Both the position numbers and the translations under genes were made by a program. From Virgibacillus_F necropolis_A (GTDB taxonomy: Bacteria > Bacillota > Bacilli > Bacillales > Amphibacillaceae), in contig NZ_CP084992.1 in the NCBI RefSeq assembly GCF_044793635.1, positions 3,100,001 to 3,164,000 of the forward strand: a DNA stretch of 64,000 nucleotides. The letters run 5' to 3'. Below, one piece after another: positions 9,197-16,682 of the stretch. Every line of letters starts with the position of its first letter. Within the stretch, counting starts at the first letter, position 1. Under the pieces are notes generated by a model, which was not told where the DNA came from, searched no databases, and worked only from the letters and a program-made list of their open reading frames with translations.

Positions 9197-10040
9197 TAAA
9201 ATGATAGATTTCATTCCAGAAATACCAATTGCAGAGAAGACAGCCTTATTTACAGAATGGTTGACAGAAACATTTTCATTTATTTTTGAACCTATTGAGG
9301 AATACTTTGATGTATTCATGGAATTTGTTTCTGAATCGTTATTTGCCGTACCGCCAGTAATTATAATGATTATCGTTGCTTTATTAGCTTTCTTTATTAC
9401 TGGTAAAAAATTTGGTTTAGCAGCATTTTCGTTAGTAGGTCTTTGGTTGATTTATAATCAAGGATTGTGGGAACACTTGATTAATACGTTTACATTAGTC
9501 CTGATATCCAGTGTTTTATCGGTCATTATTGGGGTTCCGTTTGGTATATTAATGTCAAAAAGTAAAACGGCAGAAGCAATCATCACACCGATACTAGATT
9601 TTATGCAAACAATGCCCGCCTTTGTGTATTTGATACCGGCAGTAGCATTCTTCGGAATTGGTATGGTTCCAGGTGTCTTTGCATCATTAATTTTCGCGAC
9701 ACCACCAACTGTCCGCTTCACTAATCTAGGGATTAGACAGGTTTCAAAAGAACTTGTAGAGGCATCAGAAGCATTTGGTAGTACTGGTTCACAAAAGTTA
9801 TTTAAGGTAGAATTACCAATGGCCAAAGCAACGATTATGGCTGGTATCAACCAAACAGTTATGCTTGCTCTTTCAATGGTAGTAATCGCATCAATGATTG
9901 GTGCACCAGGTCTAGGTAGAGAAGTTCTTTCTGCATTACAACGTGCAGAAGTTGGAACTGGATTTGTTGCAGGAATTGGGATTGTAATTTTAGCAATAAT
10001 TATTGACCGATTCACGCAAAATGTGAATGGGAAGAAGTAA
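9189..10040 (+). CDS. opuAB: Glycine betaine ABC importer, permease OpuAB
   Basis: The 283-residue membrane protein has an N-terminal extracytoplasmic or amphipathic part, then about seven membrane segments and the permease coupling segment EASEAFGSTGSQKLFKVELPMAKATIMAG. GAPGLGREVLSALQ near the C-terminus is a hallmark of OpuAB/ProW permeases. The ATG overlaps the end of opuAA, showing translational coupling. It forms the membrane channel with OpuAA and the OpuAC lipoprotein. Confidence 0.96.
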   Translation: MLDKMIDFIPEIPIAEKTALFTEWLTETFSFIFEPIEEYFDVFMEFVSESLFAVPPVIIMIIVALLAFFITGKKFGLAAFSLVGLWLIYNQGLWEHLINTFTLVLISSVLSVIIGVPFGILMSKSKTAEAIITPILDFMQTMPAFVYLIPAVAFFGIGMVPGVFASLIFATPPTVRFTNLGIRQVSKELVEASEAFGSTGSQKLFKVELPMAKATIMAGINQTVMLALSMVVIASMIGAPGLGREVLSALQRAEVGTGFVAGIGIVILAIIIDRFTQNVNGKK

Positions 10041-10117
10041 CATTAACTTGTTGGTATCTTTTCGTGAAGAAAAGTTTTCCATATATAAAAAATTAGAAAA
10101 AGGGGAGAAAACTAGTT

Positions 10118-11047
10118 ATGTTTAAATTTAACTGGAAAAAAGTCGGCATTGCTGCTGGACTTTCATTATCATTAGTAGCTGCAGGTTGTGGCTCAGACGA
10201 AGAATCATCAGAAGATACATCATCATCCAATGGTGGAGGAGATGTGAATTATAGTGAAGAAATGGATTACACAATCACAGGTATCGAACCTGGTGCTGGT
10301 GTTGTAAAGGCATCAGAAAATGCTGTTGAAAAGTATGAAAACTTGAAAGGCTGGACAGTACAAACTTCTTCAAGTGGTGCAATGGCAACAGCATTAGGAG
10401 AAGCAATTGAAGCTGAAGAACCAATTGTTGTAACAGGTTGGACTCCACATTGGAAATTCTCTAAATACGATCTTAAATATTTAAAAGATCCAAAGGGCGT
10501 ATTTGGTGGAGAAGAAACAATTAATACGATGGTTCGTAAAGGTCTAGAAGAAGATATGCCTAACGCACATAAATTATTAGATCAATTTAGCTGGAATATA
10601 GCAGCAATGGAATCAATCATGTTAAATATTCAAGATGGAGCGGAACCTGCTGAAGCAGCATCTGCTTGGATTGAAGAAAATCAGGATATGGTTTCTGAAT
10701 GGAAAAAAGGTGTAGAAGAAGTAGATGGCAAAGAAATTGAATTAGTATATGTGGAATGGGATTCTGCATTAGCATCAAATTATGTAGTTGGTCAAGTTCT
10801 TGAAAGCCTAGGATTTAAGGTAACATTAACACCGATTGATAATGCAATTATGTGGAAATCAGTTGCTAACGGCGAAGCAGATGCTATGCTTGCTGGATGG
10901 TTACCTCTAACACATGGTGATCTATACGAACAATATAAAGATCAGTTAGTGAACCTTGGTGAAAGCGTGTCTGGTGCTAAAATCGGATTAGTTGTTCCAA
11001 AATATATGGAAATTGACTCTATCGAAGATTTAAAACCAGCTGAGTAA
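10118..11047 (+). CDS. opuAC: Glycine betaine-binding lipoprotein OpuAC (copy 1)
   Basis: The 309-residue precursor has lipobox LVAAGC, Cys at residue 24, then a Ser/Glu-rich linker. The ligand features of the OpuAC family are present: the ITGIEPGAG loop and three Trp residues of the aromatic cage in TGWTPHW, VEWDSA and AGWLPLTH, with the carboxylate-contacting His retained in LTH. It is expressed with opuAA-opuAB; a strong terminator follows the gene. The C-terminal end PKYMEIDSIEDLKPAE is almost the same in copies 2 and 3. Confidence 0.96.
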   Translation: MFKFNWKKVGIAAGLSLSLVAAGCGSDEESSEDTSSSNGGGDVNYSEEMDYTITGIEPGAGVVKASENAVEKYENLKGWTVQTSSSGAMATALGEAIEAEEPIVVTGWTPHWKFSKYDLKYLKDPKGVFGGEETINTMVRKGLEEDMPNAHKLLDQFSWNIAAMESIMLNIQDGAEPAEAASAWIEENQDMVSEWKKGVEEVDGKEIELVYVEWDSALASNYVVGQVLESLGFKVTLTPIDNAIMWKSVANGEADAMLAGWLPLTHGDLYEQYKDQLVNLGESVSGAKIGLVVPKYMEIDSIEDLKPAE

Positions 11048-11064
11048 TACAATTATAAATAGGG

Positions 11065-11099
11065 AGACTGACACAGTAAAATGTGTCAGTCTTTTATTT
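11065..11099 (+). terminator. Rho-independent terminator after opuAC copy 1
   Basis: GACTGACACA / TGTGTCAGTC 10-bp stem with a 6-base loop and TTTTATTT tail. It separates the three-gene opuA operon from the two extra binding-protein genes. Confidence 0.93.
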
Positions 11100-11104
11100 G
11101 TAGC

Positions 11105-11126
11105 AAGAAAGTGCTGCTACTTTCTT
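11105..11126. repeat. 8-bp inverted repeat upstream of OpuAC-like copy 2
   Basis: AAGAAAGT-GCTGCT-ACTTTCTT, perfect arms and no T tract. It may be an operator or RNA hairpin ahead of the copy 2-copy 3 pair. Confidence 0.4.
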
Positions 11127-11173
11127 ACTACATAAGTGTAACTAAGGCTTTCTAATGAAAGGACGTTTTATGT

Positions 11174-12079
11174 ATGATTAGACATCTTATGACAGGACTT
11201 ATTTTAGTACTTATGGTAACGGGTTGTAGTTCGGATAAAGAAGATTCAAATGCAAATAAAGATAGCGAAAAAAGTTATAGTGCAGCGGTTGAGCATATCA
11301 TTACGGGAATAGAACCTGGAGCAGGGATCACAGTCACTACTGAAGAAGCCATGAAAAAATATGACAGTTTAGAAGGTTGGACTCTCGAGCAGGCATCAAC
11401 CCCAGCAATGATGACGCAACTTGATGAGGCAATTGAGAAGCAAGAACCGATCATTGTAACTGGTTGGAACCCACATTGGATGTTTGCGAAATATGAAGAC
11501 CTAAAATATCTTAAAGATCCAAAGGGTGCCTATGGAGAAACAGAAGTAATTAAAACATTAGCAAGAAAAGGATTAAAAGAAGATAAACCTCAGGCATATA
11601 AAATACTGGATCAATTTCAATGGGAAGTAGAAGATATGGAAGGCATTATGTTAGATGCCCAACAAAGCGGAAAAGATATAGCCGTTGTTGCTAAGAAATG
11701 GGTTGAAGAACACCCAGATGTTGCTTCAGAATGGACGAAAGGTGTTAAGGACGTTGATGGTGTTGAAATAGAATTAGTTACCACTCAGTGGGGATCAGAA
11801 CTTTCTGCTACAAATGCAGTAGCCAAGGTTATGACACAAAAGGGTTTTGATGTGACAATCACACCAGTTGATGTAGCTGTTATGTATAAGGCAGTAGCAG
11901 ATGGAGATGCAGATGCTACAGTTGCTGTATGGATGCCTATTACAACGAAAGAATTTTATGATAAATATGAGGGCGATTTTGTTGATCTAGGTGCAAACCT
12001 AAAAGGTGCTAAAATCGGACTAGTTGTTCCAAAATATATGGAAATTGACTCCATTGAAGATTTAAAGCCAGCTGAGTAA
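11174..12079 (+). CDS. OpuAC-like glycine betaine/osmoprotectant-binding lipoprotein (copy 2)
   Basis: The 301-residue precursor has lipobox LMVTGC (Cys 18). It is homologous throughout to copies 1 and 3: ITGIEPGAG loop, Trp residues in TGWNPHW, TTQWGSE and AVWMPITT. The His that follows the third Trp in copies 1 and 3 (TH) is replaced by Thr (ITTK), so ligand contact at the carboxylate may differ. The AAAGGA site and the surrounding leader closely resemble those of copy 3, indicating tandem duplication of gene plus leader. It lies after the opuA terminator and has no ATPase or permease of its own, so it probably docks on OpuAB. Confidence 0.92.
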   Translation: MIRHLMTGLILVLMVTGCSSDKEDSNANKDSEKSYSAAVEHIITGIEPGAGITVTTEEAMKKYDSLEGWTLEQASTPAMMTQLDEAIEKQEPIIVTGWNPHWMFAKYEDLKYLKDPKGAYGETEVIKTLARKGLKEDKPQAYKILDQFQWEVEDMEGIMLDAQQSGKDIAVVAKKWVEEHPDVASEWTKGVKDVDGVEIELVTTQWGSELSATNAVAKVMTQKGFDVTITPVDVAVMYKAVADGDADATVAVWMPITTKEFYDKYEGDFVDLGANLKGAKIGLVVPKYMEIDSIEDLKPAE

Positions 12080-12148
12080 TAAAAGTATAGCTATCAGCTT
12101 GATTACAAAAGATAACTACAAATTCTCTAATGAAAGGATGTTTTGTGT

Positions 12149-13075
12149 ATGAAAAAGAACTTTTATAAAAATGTTATTCTGATTTCAGGTTTAATGTTAG
12201 TTCTAATAATAGCGGGTTGTGGATCAGATGAAGAGGAGAAAACAACTGGAAATAATGGTAGTGAAAAGAGCTATAGTGAGGACGTTGAATACACAATTAC
12301 AGGTATTGAACCTGGTGCAGGGATCACAGTCACAACTGAGAATGCAATTGAGGAATATGAAAGTTTAAAAGGCTGGTCTCTTGAACAATCTTCAACTGCA
12401 GCGATGATGACAAGACTTGAAGAAGCAATCCAAAAGAAAGAACCAATCGTTATAACTGGTTGGAATCCACATTGGATGTTCGCAAAATATAAAGATTTAA
12501 AGTATCTTAAAGATCCAAAAGGCGTTTATGGAGAAACAGAAATGATAAAAACACTTGCCCGAAAAGGGTTAAAAGAGGATAAGCCTAATGCATATAAGTT
12601 ATTAGATCAATTTCACTGGGAAGTAGAAGATATGGAAGGTATCATGCTGGAATCTACGGAAACTGGCGATGAGATATCTACTGTTGCAAAAAAGTGGGTG
12701 GAAGACCACCAAGATGTTGTTTCAGAATGGACCAAGGGTGTTGAAGATGTAGAGGGAGTTGAGATTGAATTAGTATCCACTCCTTGGGATTCAGAACGTG
12801 CCTCTGCAAGTGTAGTTGCAGAAGTTTTAAGATCAAAAGGTTTTGAAGTGACGATTACACCTGTTGATGTCGCAGTTGTTTTTAAAGCTATTGCTGAGGG
12901 TGATGGAGATGCTACACTAGCTGCCTGGATGCCCGTCACACATAAAGAGTTTTATGAGAAGTTTGAAGGGCAATTTGAAGATTTAGGTGAAAATTTAAAG
13001 GGAGCTAAAATTGGTTTAGCTGTACCAAACTATATGGACATTGATTCTATAGAGGATTTAAAGCCAGCCGAGTAA
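12149..13075 (+). CDS. OpuAC-like glycine betaine/osmoprotectant-binding lipoprotein (copy 3)
   Basis: The 308-residue precursor starts at ATG 12149 (AAAGGA about 10 bases upstream; the frame also extends to a TTG at 12143). Lipobox LIIAGC, Cys 24. It keeps the GIEPGAG loop, TGWNPHW, STPWDSE and AAWMPVTHK, so the full aromatic cage and the His are present. It is closer to copy 2 than to copy 1 (shared DLKYLKDPKG.YGETE and DQF.WEVEDMEGIML). No terminator separates it from copy 2, so the two are probably co-transcribed; a strong terminator follows. Confidence 0.93.
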   Translation: MKKNFYKNVILISGLMLVLIIAGCGSDEEEKTTGNNGSEKSYSEDVEYTITGIEPGAGITVTTENAIEEYESLKGWSLEQSSTAAMMTRLEEAIQKKEPIVITGWNPHWMFAKYKDLKYLKDPKGVYGETEMIKTLARKGLKEDKPNAYKLLDQFHWEVEDMEGIMLESTETGDEISTVAKKWVEDHQDVVSEWTKGVEDVEGVEIELVSTPWDSERASASVVAEVLRSKGFEVTITPVDVAVVFKAIAEGDGDATLAAWMPVTHKEFYEKFEGQFEDLGENLKGAKIGLAVPNYMDIDSIEDLKPAE

Positions 13076-13086
13076 TAAAAAAATAA

Positions 13087-13125
13087 AAGGACTTCTTCAA
13101 TTTAAATTGAGGAAGTCCTTTTTTT
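13087..13125 (+). terminator. Rho-independent terminator after OpuAC-like copy 3
   Basis: A 17-bp stem (AAGGACTTCTTCAATTT / AAATTGAGGAAGTCCTT, one G-U pair) with a T tract. Confidence 0.92.
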
Positions 13126-13210
13126 ACCTGTTTGCGAGGAAGAATAGTATAAGTTTTGATCTAGATGCTATTATTTAAAATTGAATAACTAAAATTTAGG
13201 ATGGGATTTC

Positions 13211-13370
13211 AATCGGCGGATATATTTACAAATCAGCCGATATATTTTGGTAATGGCGGTTATATTAAAATATTGGCAGATATAATTTTATAACAGCAGT
13301 TATATTTGAAAAACGGCAGTTATATAAGTGGATTGGAAGATATACATGCAAATCGGCGGATATATTATCT
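13211..13370. repeat. 20-bp-period degenerate repeat array A (8 units)
   Basis: Eight units begin at 13211, 13231, 13251, 13271, 13291, 13311, 13331 and 13351, exactly 20 bp apart. On the plus strand each contains RGCRGWTATA (for example GGCGGATATATT, CAGCCGATATATT, GGCGGTTATATT). Unit 7 is the most diverged (GGAAGATATA). It is the reverse-complement orientation of the arrays at 32241 and 59675. It lies between the copy 3 terminator and the yhaH terminator, and no reading frame fits. Function unknown. Confidence 0.93.
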
Positions 13371-13398
13371 TCTGTGTGTATTTCTTGGCATAAAAATA

Positions 13399-13419
13399 AC
13401 CGGGCAGTGTTTGCCCGGT
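13399..13419 (-). terminator. Rho-independent terminator of yhaH
   Basis: ACCGGGCA / TGCCCGGT stem with a 5-base loop; on the minus strand it is followed by TATTTTTAT. Confidence 0.88.
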
Positions 13420-13434
13420 CATTCTTATGAAGCC

Positions 13435-13794
13435 TTATTGATTTTTAATCTTTTCTTCAAGATCCTTAAGACTCGATTCGATTTGTTCTAGGTATTTATG
13501 AATGTTTTCCTGATGTGGTTCGACAGTTTGTTGCCAATCCTGAACAGACTTTTTCATTTCATGTGTCAGTTCTTTTATTAAGGCTGCACCTTCTTTAGAT
13601 GTATCGGTGATTTGTTGTTTTAGACGCATTCCGTCAAATTTCAAGTTACTGATCATTTCTTTCCATTCTGTGCTTTGTTCTTTTGCTCGGAAACGCAAAT
13701 CTCTTCCGGAGGATGGTGCACTTAGTAATGTTGCTGTTGCACTAACAACTCCACCAATAACAAAGCCGCATAATAATGATTTGCCTCTTACCAT
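13435..13794 (-). CDS. yhaH: YhaH / YtxH-like protein
   Basis: The 119-residue protein has an N-terminal glycine/alanine-rich membrane segment (LLCGFVIGGVVSATATLLSAPSSGRDLR, the YtxH-family start) followed by a long amphipathic helical or coiled-coil tail. It agrees with B. subtilis YhaH, encoded before trpP (yhaG). The family is linked to general stress, but its molecular role is unknown. A site GGAGCG precedes the start. Confidence 0.85.
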   Translation of the reverse strand: MVRGKSLLCGFVIGGVVSATATLLSAPSSGRDLRFRAKEQSTEWKEMISNLKFDGMRLKQQITDTSKEGAALIKELTHEMKKSVQDWQQTVEPHQENIHKYLEQIESSLKDLEEKIKNQ

Positions 13795-13892
13795 ATGAAA
13801 TTCGCTCCTTTCAAAACCTTACTATTTCTTTCCTTTTATTGTACTACAATTAAACCTGTTTCTCGAATATATGTATTTACTTTAGTTTAAAA

Positions 13893-13923
13893 ATATCCCC
13901 CGACCTATTATGCCAGGGGATAT
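13893..13923 (-). terminator. Rho-independent terminator of trpP
   Basis: ATATCCCC / GGGGATAT stem around a 15-base loop; T-rich on the minus strand, 19 bases after the trpP stop codon. Confidence 0.8.
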
Positions 13924-13941
13924 ATAGTAACCGTTTAATTA

Positions 13942-14460
13942 TCAAACTGTTATTGGTTGAGATCGTTTCATTATTTTTTGTACAACAGGATAGACGACAA
14001 TCATTACAATTGCGTTTACAGCCGCTGTAGGTAATACAATTGTTAGGAATAGTACTGTAAATACCCCATCCATTAAGCCAACTATATAGAGCGCTGACGA
14101 TAGAAAAATGCTCCCACTTATTATTGTACCTATAGCTGTCATCACTGGAGCACTAATGTTTATATTTACTTTATTTCTGATCAATAGGAACAATCCAAAA
14201 AATAATAATGCTGTTATAGGTTTGTCAATAAGGTTCGCAATTTGTCCACCTGGTGCAAGTGTTGTTAATGCTGATAGTATACCAGTTACAATGGATAATA
14301 ATACAACATACTTTAATTTAGGAAAAAGCATAATTCCTAAAAACATCATGGACAACAACATATCAGGTTTCATTCCGAACAAAATTGCTGGTACCACTGT
14401 GTGTAAAACTGCTCCTATCCCTACAAATAAGGATAAAATGATCAATACTCTAATATTCAT
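13942..14460 (-). CDS. trpP: Tryptophan transporter TrpP
   Basis: The 172-residue protein has five or six membrane segments and the family motif GMKPDMLLSMMF near residue 29, plus LAPGGQIANLIDKPITA. Size and neighbours (yhaH, hit) match B. subtilis TrpP (YhaG), the tryptophan permease. Its leader carries a series of GAG/TAG triplets overlapping the Shine-Dalgarno sequence, the binding pattern of the tryptophan-activated protein TRAP, so translation is expected to be shut off when tryptophan is plentiful. Confidence 0.93.
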   Translation of the reverse strand: MNIRVLIILSLFVGIGAVLHTVVPAILFGMKPDMLLSMMFLGIMLFPKLKYVVLLSIVTGILSALTTLAPGGQIANLIDKPITALLFFGLFLLIRNKVNINISAPVMTAIGTIISGSIFLSSALYIVGLMDGVFTVLFLTIVLPTAAVNAIVMIVVYPVVQKIMKRSQPITV

Positions 14461-14467
14461 TTTTAAA

Positions 14468-14524
14468 CTCTCCTCGTCTCAGCTATGCTAAGCTAATGTA
14501 TTCTAGTTCCTCAACTGTACACTC
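14468..14524 (-). promoter_or_regulatory. TRAP (MtrB) RNA-binding site in the trpP leader
   Basis: On the trpP strand, six NAG triplets occur at exactly 5-base intervals (plus-strand positions 14468, 14473, 14478, 14483, 14488, 14493: three GAG and three TAG, 2-base spacers). Three more lie upstream (14503, 14510, 14522) at longer spacing. The block overlaps the GAGGAG ribosome site of trpP. Nine triplets with 2-base spacers is the known TRAP target layout, and B. subtilis trpP is known to be translationally repressed by TRAP. Confidence 0.9.
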
Positions 14525-14612
14525 GTTGTCAGCTGCAGAAACTTATATAAAGTATAACAAAATTTCATTAAAATAAAAAGCAGGAATTTTTAATTAAGCT
14601 GTTTTCATAAAG

Positions 14613-14908
14613 ATTGTTGCTCTTGAAAGAATAGATATAGACTGCGACGTAAATGCTATGTTGATTTCCGCTGCGGACCGTTGCGCACCTTAGGGCACGG
14701 CTTCAGCCTCCTCGAGAAAACCACTCTGCGGGGTCTTCAGACTCGTGCTGTTCCCGCAGGAGTCAACTGTCCGCAGCGAAAATCAACTGCCATAATAGTG
14801 AAAGGAGCTATATAGTACTGCTTCCAGACACCATGTTAGCGAAGTGTATTTCCGTAGCGGTACACTGTGACGCAGTTTATATCAACTCTGAATATGAAAA
14901 GCAACAAT
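14613..14908. repeat. GC-rich palindromic dispersed element (MITE-like), copy 1
   Basis: ATTGTTGCT at 14613 and AGCAACAAT at 14900 form terminal inverted repeats, and inner segments are also inverted (GATATAGACTGCGACG near the left, TGACGCAGTTTATATC near the right). The middle holds GC-rich inverted blocks (CTGCGGGG..CCCGCAGGAGTC, TCCGCTGCGG..CCGCAGCGGA-like). The right end matches the element at about 49200-49254. No protein is encoded. It lies between trpP and hit. Confidence 0.75.
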
Positions 14909-14929
14909 GCGTGCAAAAAGAGCCTTTAA

Positions 14930-15355
14930 TTATAATGAATCACTGATTTCTTGTGCAATTATTTGTAGGTCATCCGCAGTATAATCGTCTGCGTGTACGG
15001 TCCAGTTTGATGAATAGCCATCATTTTCCCCGTATCGTGGTATGAGGTGGATATGTAAATGAAATACGGATTGATCAGCTGGCTTCTCGTTATTATTTAG
15101 TAAGTTCATACCAATTGGATTATAAGCAGCTTTGATAGCATTTGCTACCTTTGGAACCCGGGCAAAAAACTCACTAGCTATATTCTCAGGAGTTTCGTAT
15201 ATATTTTTCGTATGTGTTTTTGGGATAATTAGAGTATGACCTTTTGTAACCTGGCTAATATCCAAAAATGCGTAAACAAACTCATCTTCATAAACTTTAG
15301 CAGATGGAATCTCACCATCGATAATTTTACAGAAAATGCAACCTTCATGACTCAT
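14930..15355 (-). CDS. hit: HIT-family nucleotide-binding protein Hit
   Basis: The 141-residue protein has an N-terminal CIFCKII zinc-type motif, DISQVTKGHTLIIPK and the catalytic histidine triad HLHIHLIPRY near residue 98. It belongs to the HINT branch of nucleotide hydrolases/transferases acting on AMP-linked substrates; the physiological substrate is unclear. It is divergent from ecsAB as in B. subtilis. The site GGAGTGGTG precedes the start. Confidence 0.95.
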   Translation of the reverse strand: MSHEGCIFCKIIDGEIPSAKVYEDEFVYAFLDISQVTKGHTLIIPKTHTKNIYETPENIASEFFARVPKVANAIKAAYNPIGMNLLNNNEKPADQSVFHLHIHLIPRYGENDGYSSNWTVHADDYTADDLQIIAQEISDSL

Positions 15356-15938
15356 CCAACACCACTCCTTAACGTATTTTCTCTATTGTATAAAGGAATG
15401 GACATGAATACAAATAATAACAGGCATAGCCCGCAAGTACATCAATGTACTTTTGGACTAGCCTGCTTTAAGTAGCCTAAGGATGGTTGTTCATCTAAAT
15501 TGGGGACTTTTGTAATTAGTTAGCATGATGGTCATTCAGGTTAACTAGGTTACAAAAACCGTTTTGTTTGTATTTCTGACCATGAACTACATATAACAAA
15601 ATGGGTTTTCATTAGATGACCTTTCACAAACACCTCATTTAGTATTAGATTCGAATAAAAAAATGGGTTTACATCGAATGTGCGATCACAAACACCTCAT
15701 TTTATATTTGATACGAATAACAAAATGGGTTTACAGTAAATTTTCGATCACATACACCTCATTTAGTATTAGATACGAAATTTTTTGTAGTGACCATCCT
15801 CATGGCTACAAAATATATTGTGGACATTTATAAGATTTTTATACACAAAAATATGTAGAATATTGTTGGAGAGTTTGTTTTGGTTTTAAAGGAGATAAAT
15901 GGTAAAATTCATTATAAGAGAATCAAGGAGGAAATACA
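15356..15938. other. Intergenic region between hit and ecsA
   Basis: This 583-base gap between divergent genes holds a small hairpin (AAGTACAT-CA-ATGTACTT, 15438-15455), the three-copy 62-bp repeat (15598-15783) and presumably both promoters. GGACTTTTGT near 15506 and TGGTCATTC/TGACCAT motifs near 15529-15582 frame the repeat. No plausible gene seen. Confidence 0.6.
15598..15783. repeat. 62-bp tandem repeat, three copies
   Basis: Units start at 15598, 15660 and 15722, exactly 62 bases apart. All begin AAAATGGGTTT and share TCACA(A/T)ACACCTCATTT in the middle and GATACGAA near the end. AAATGGGT and ACACCTCATTT are imperfect inverted repeats, so each unit could fold. It is non-coding and lies upstream of ecsA. 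Confidence 0.9.
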
Positions 15939-16682
15939 ATGAACTCATTGTTACGTATTGATGATTTACATGGTGGATACACACATAAAAATGTACTTCA
16001 TGGTATTTCGTTCAACGTTAATCCAAAAGAAATTGTAGGATTAATTGGATTGAACGGGGCGGGTAAAAGTACAACAATAAAACATATTATCGGATTAATG
16101 CATGGGAAGAAAGGCTCCGTGTCAATCAATGGGAAAACGTTCAATGATAGTCCTGAAACCTATCGAAAAAAAATGGCATATATTCCGGAGATGCCGATAT
16201 TATATGATGAGCTTACACTTTATGAACATTTAAGGCTAACTGCAATGGCTTATGATATTCCAGAAGATGTTTTTGAAAAGAGATTACCGCCATTGTTGAA
16301 GGAATTTCGTATGGAGAAAAAGTTAAAATGGTTCCCTGTGCATTTTTCAAAAGGGATGCGTCAGAAAGTAATGATTATGTGCGCCTTTTTAATTGAGCCA
16401 CCTTTATATATTGTGGACGAGCCATTTGTGGGACTAGATCCACTTGGAATTCAATCATATTTACAGTTAATGGACGAAATGAAATCAAATGGTTCAGGAG
16501 TGTTGATGTCTACACATATCCTGGCTACAGCTGAGCGTTATTGTGATCGTTTCGTTATTTTACATGATGGGAAGATTAAAGCAATCGGAACACTGGAGGA
16601 GTTACGTACGGATTTTAAAATGCCGAATGCTACACTTGATGATTTGTATGTGCAATTGACGAAGGAAGAAAGCCATGTTTGA
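15939..16682 (+). CDS. ecsA: ABC transporter ATP-binding protein EcsA
   Basis: The 247-residue ATPase has Walker A GLNGAGKST, signature-like FSKGMRQKV (as in EcsA), Walker B LYIVDEPFVGLD and switch His in LMSTHILATAERY. It pairs with EcsB in the membrane; in B. subtilis EcsAB affects protein secretion, competence and the intramembrane protease RasP. The site AAGGAGG is 6 bases upstream. It overlaps ecsB by 8 bases. Confidence 0.96.
   Translation: MNSLLRIDDLHGGYTHKNVLHGISFNVNPKEIVGLIGLNGAGKSTTIKHIIGLMHGKKGSVSINGKTFNDSPETYRKKMAYIPEMPILYDELTLYEHLRLTAMAYDIPEDVFEKRLPPLLKEFRMEKKLKWFPVHFSKGMRQKVMIMCAFLIEPPLYIVDEPFVGLDPLGIQSYLQLMDEMKSNGSGVLMSTHILATAERYCDRFVILHDGKIKAIGTLEELRTDFKMPNATLDDLYVQLTKEESHV

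Noticed and set aside
9458..10015. 185-codon minus-strand frame inside opuAB
   Set aside because: It mirrors the coding frame of a well-supported permease, has no ribosome site or recognisable domain.
12613..12939. 108-codon Ser/Thr-rich minus-strand frame inside OpuAC-like copy 3
   Set aside because: Low-complexity composition arises from the antisense of an acidic protein; no start signal.
13211..13370. The 20-bp arrays as CRISPR
   Set aside because: There are no long unique spacers or conserved repeats; each unit is a degenerate copy at a fixed period, and no cas genes occur in the window.
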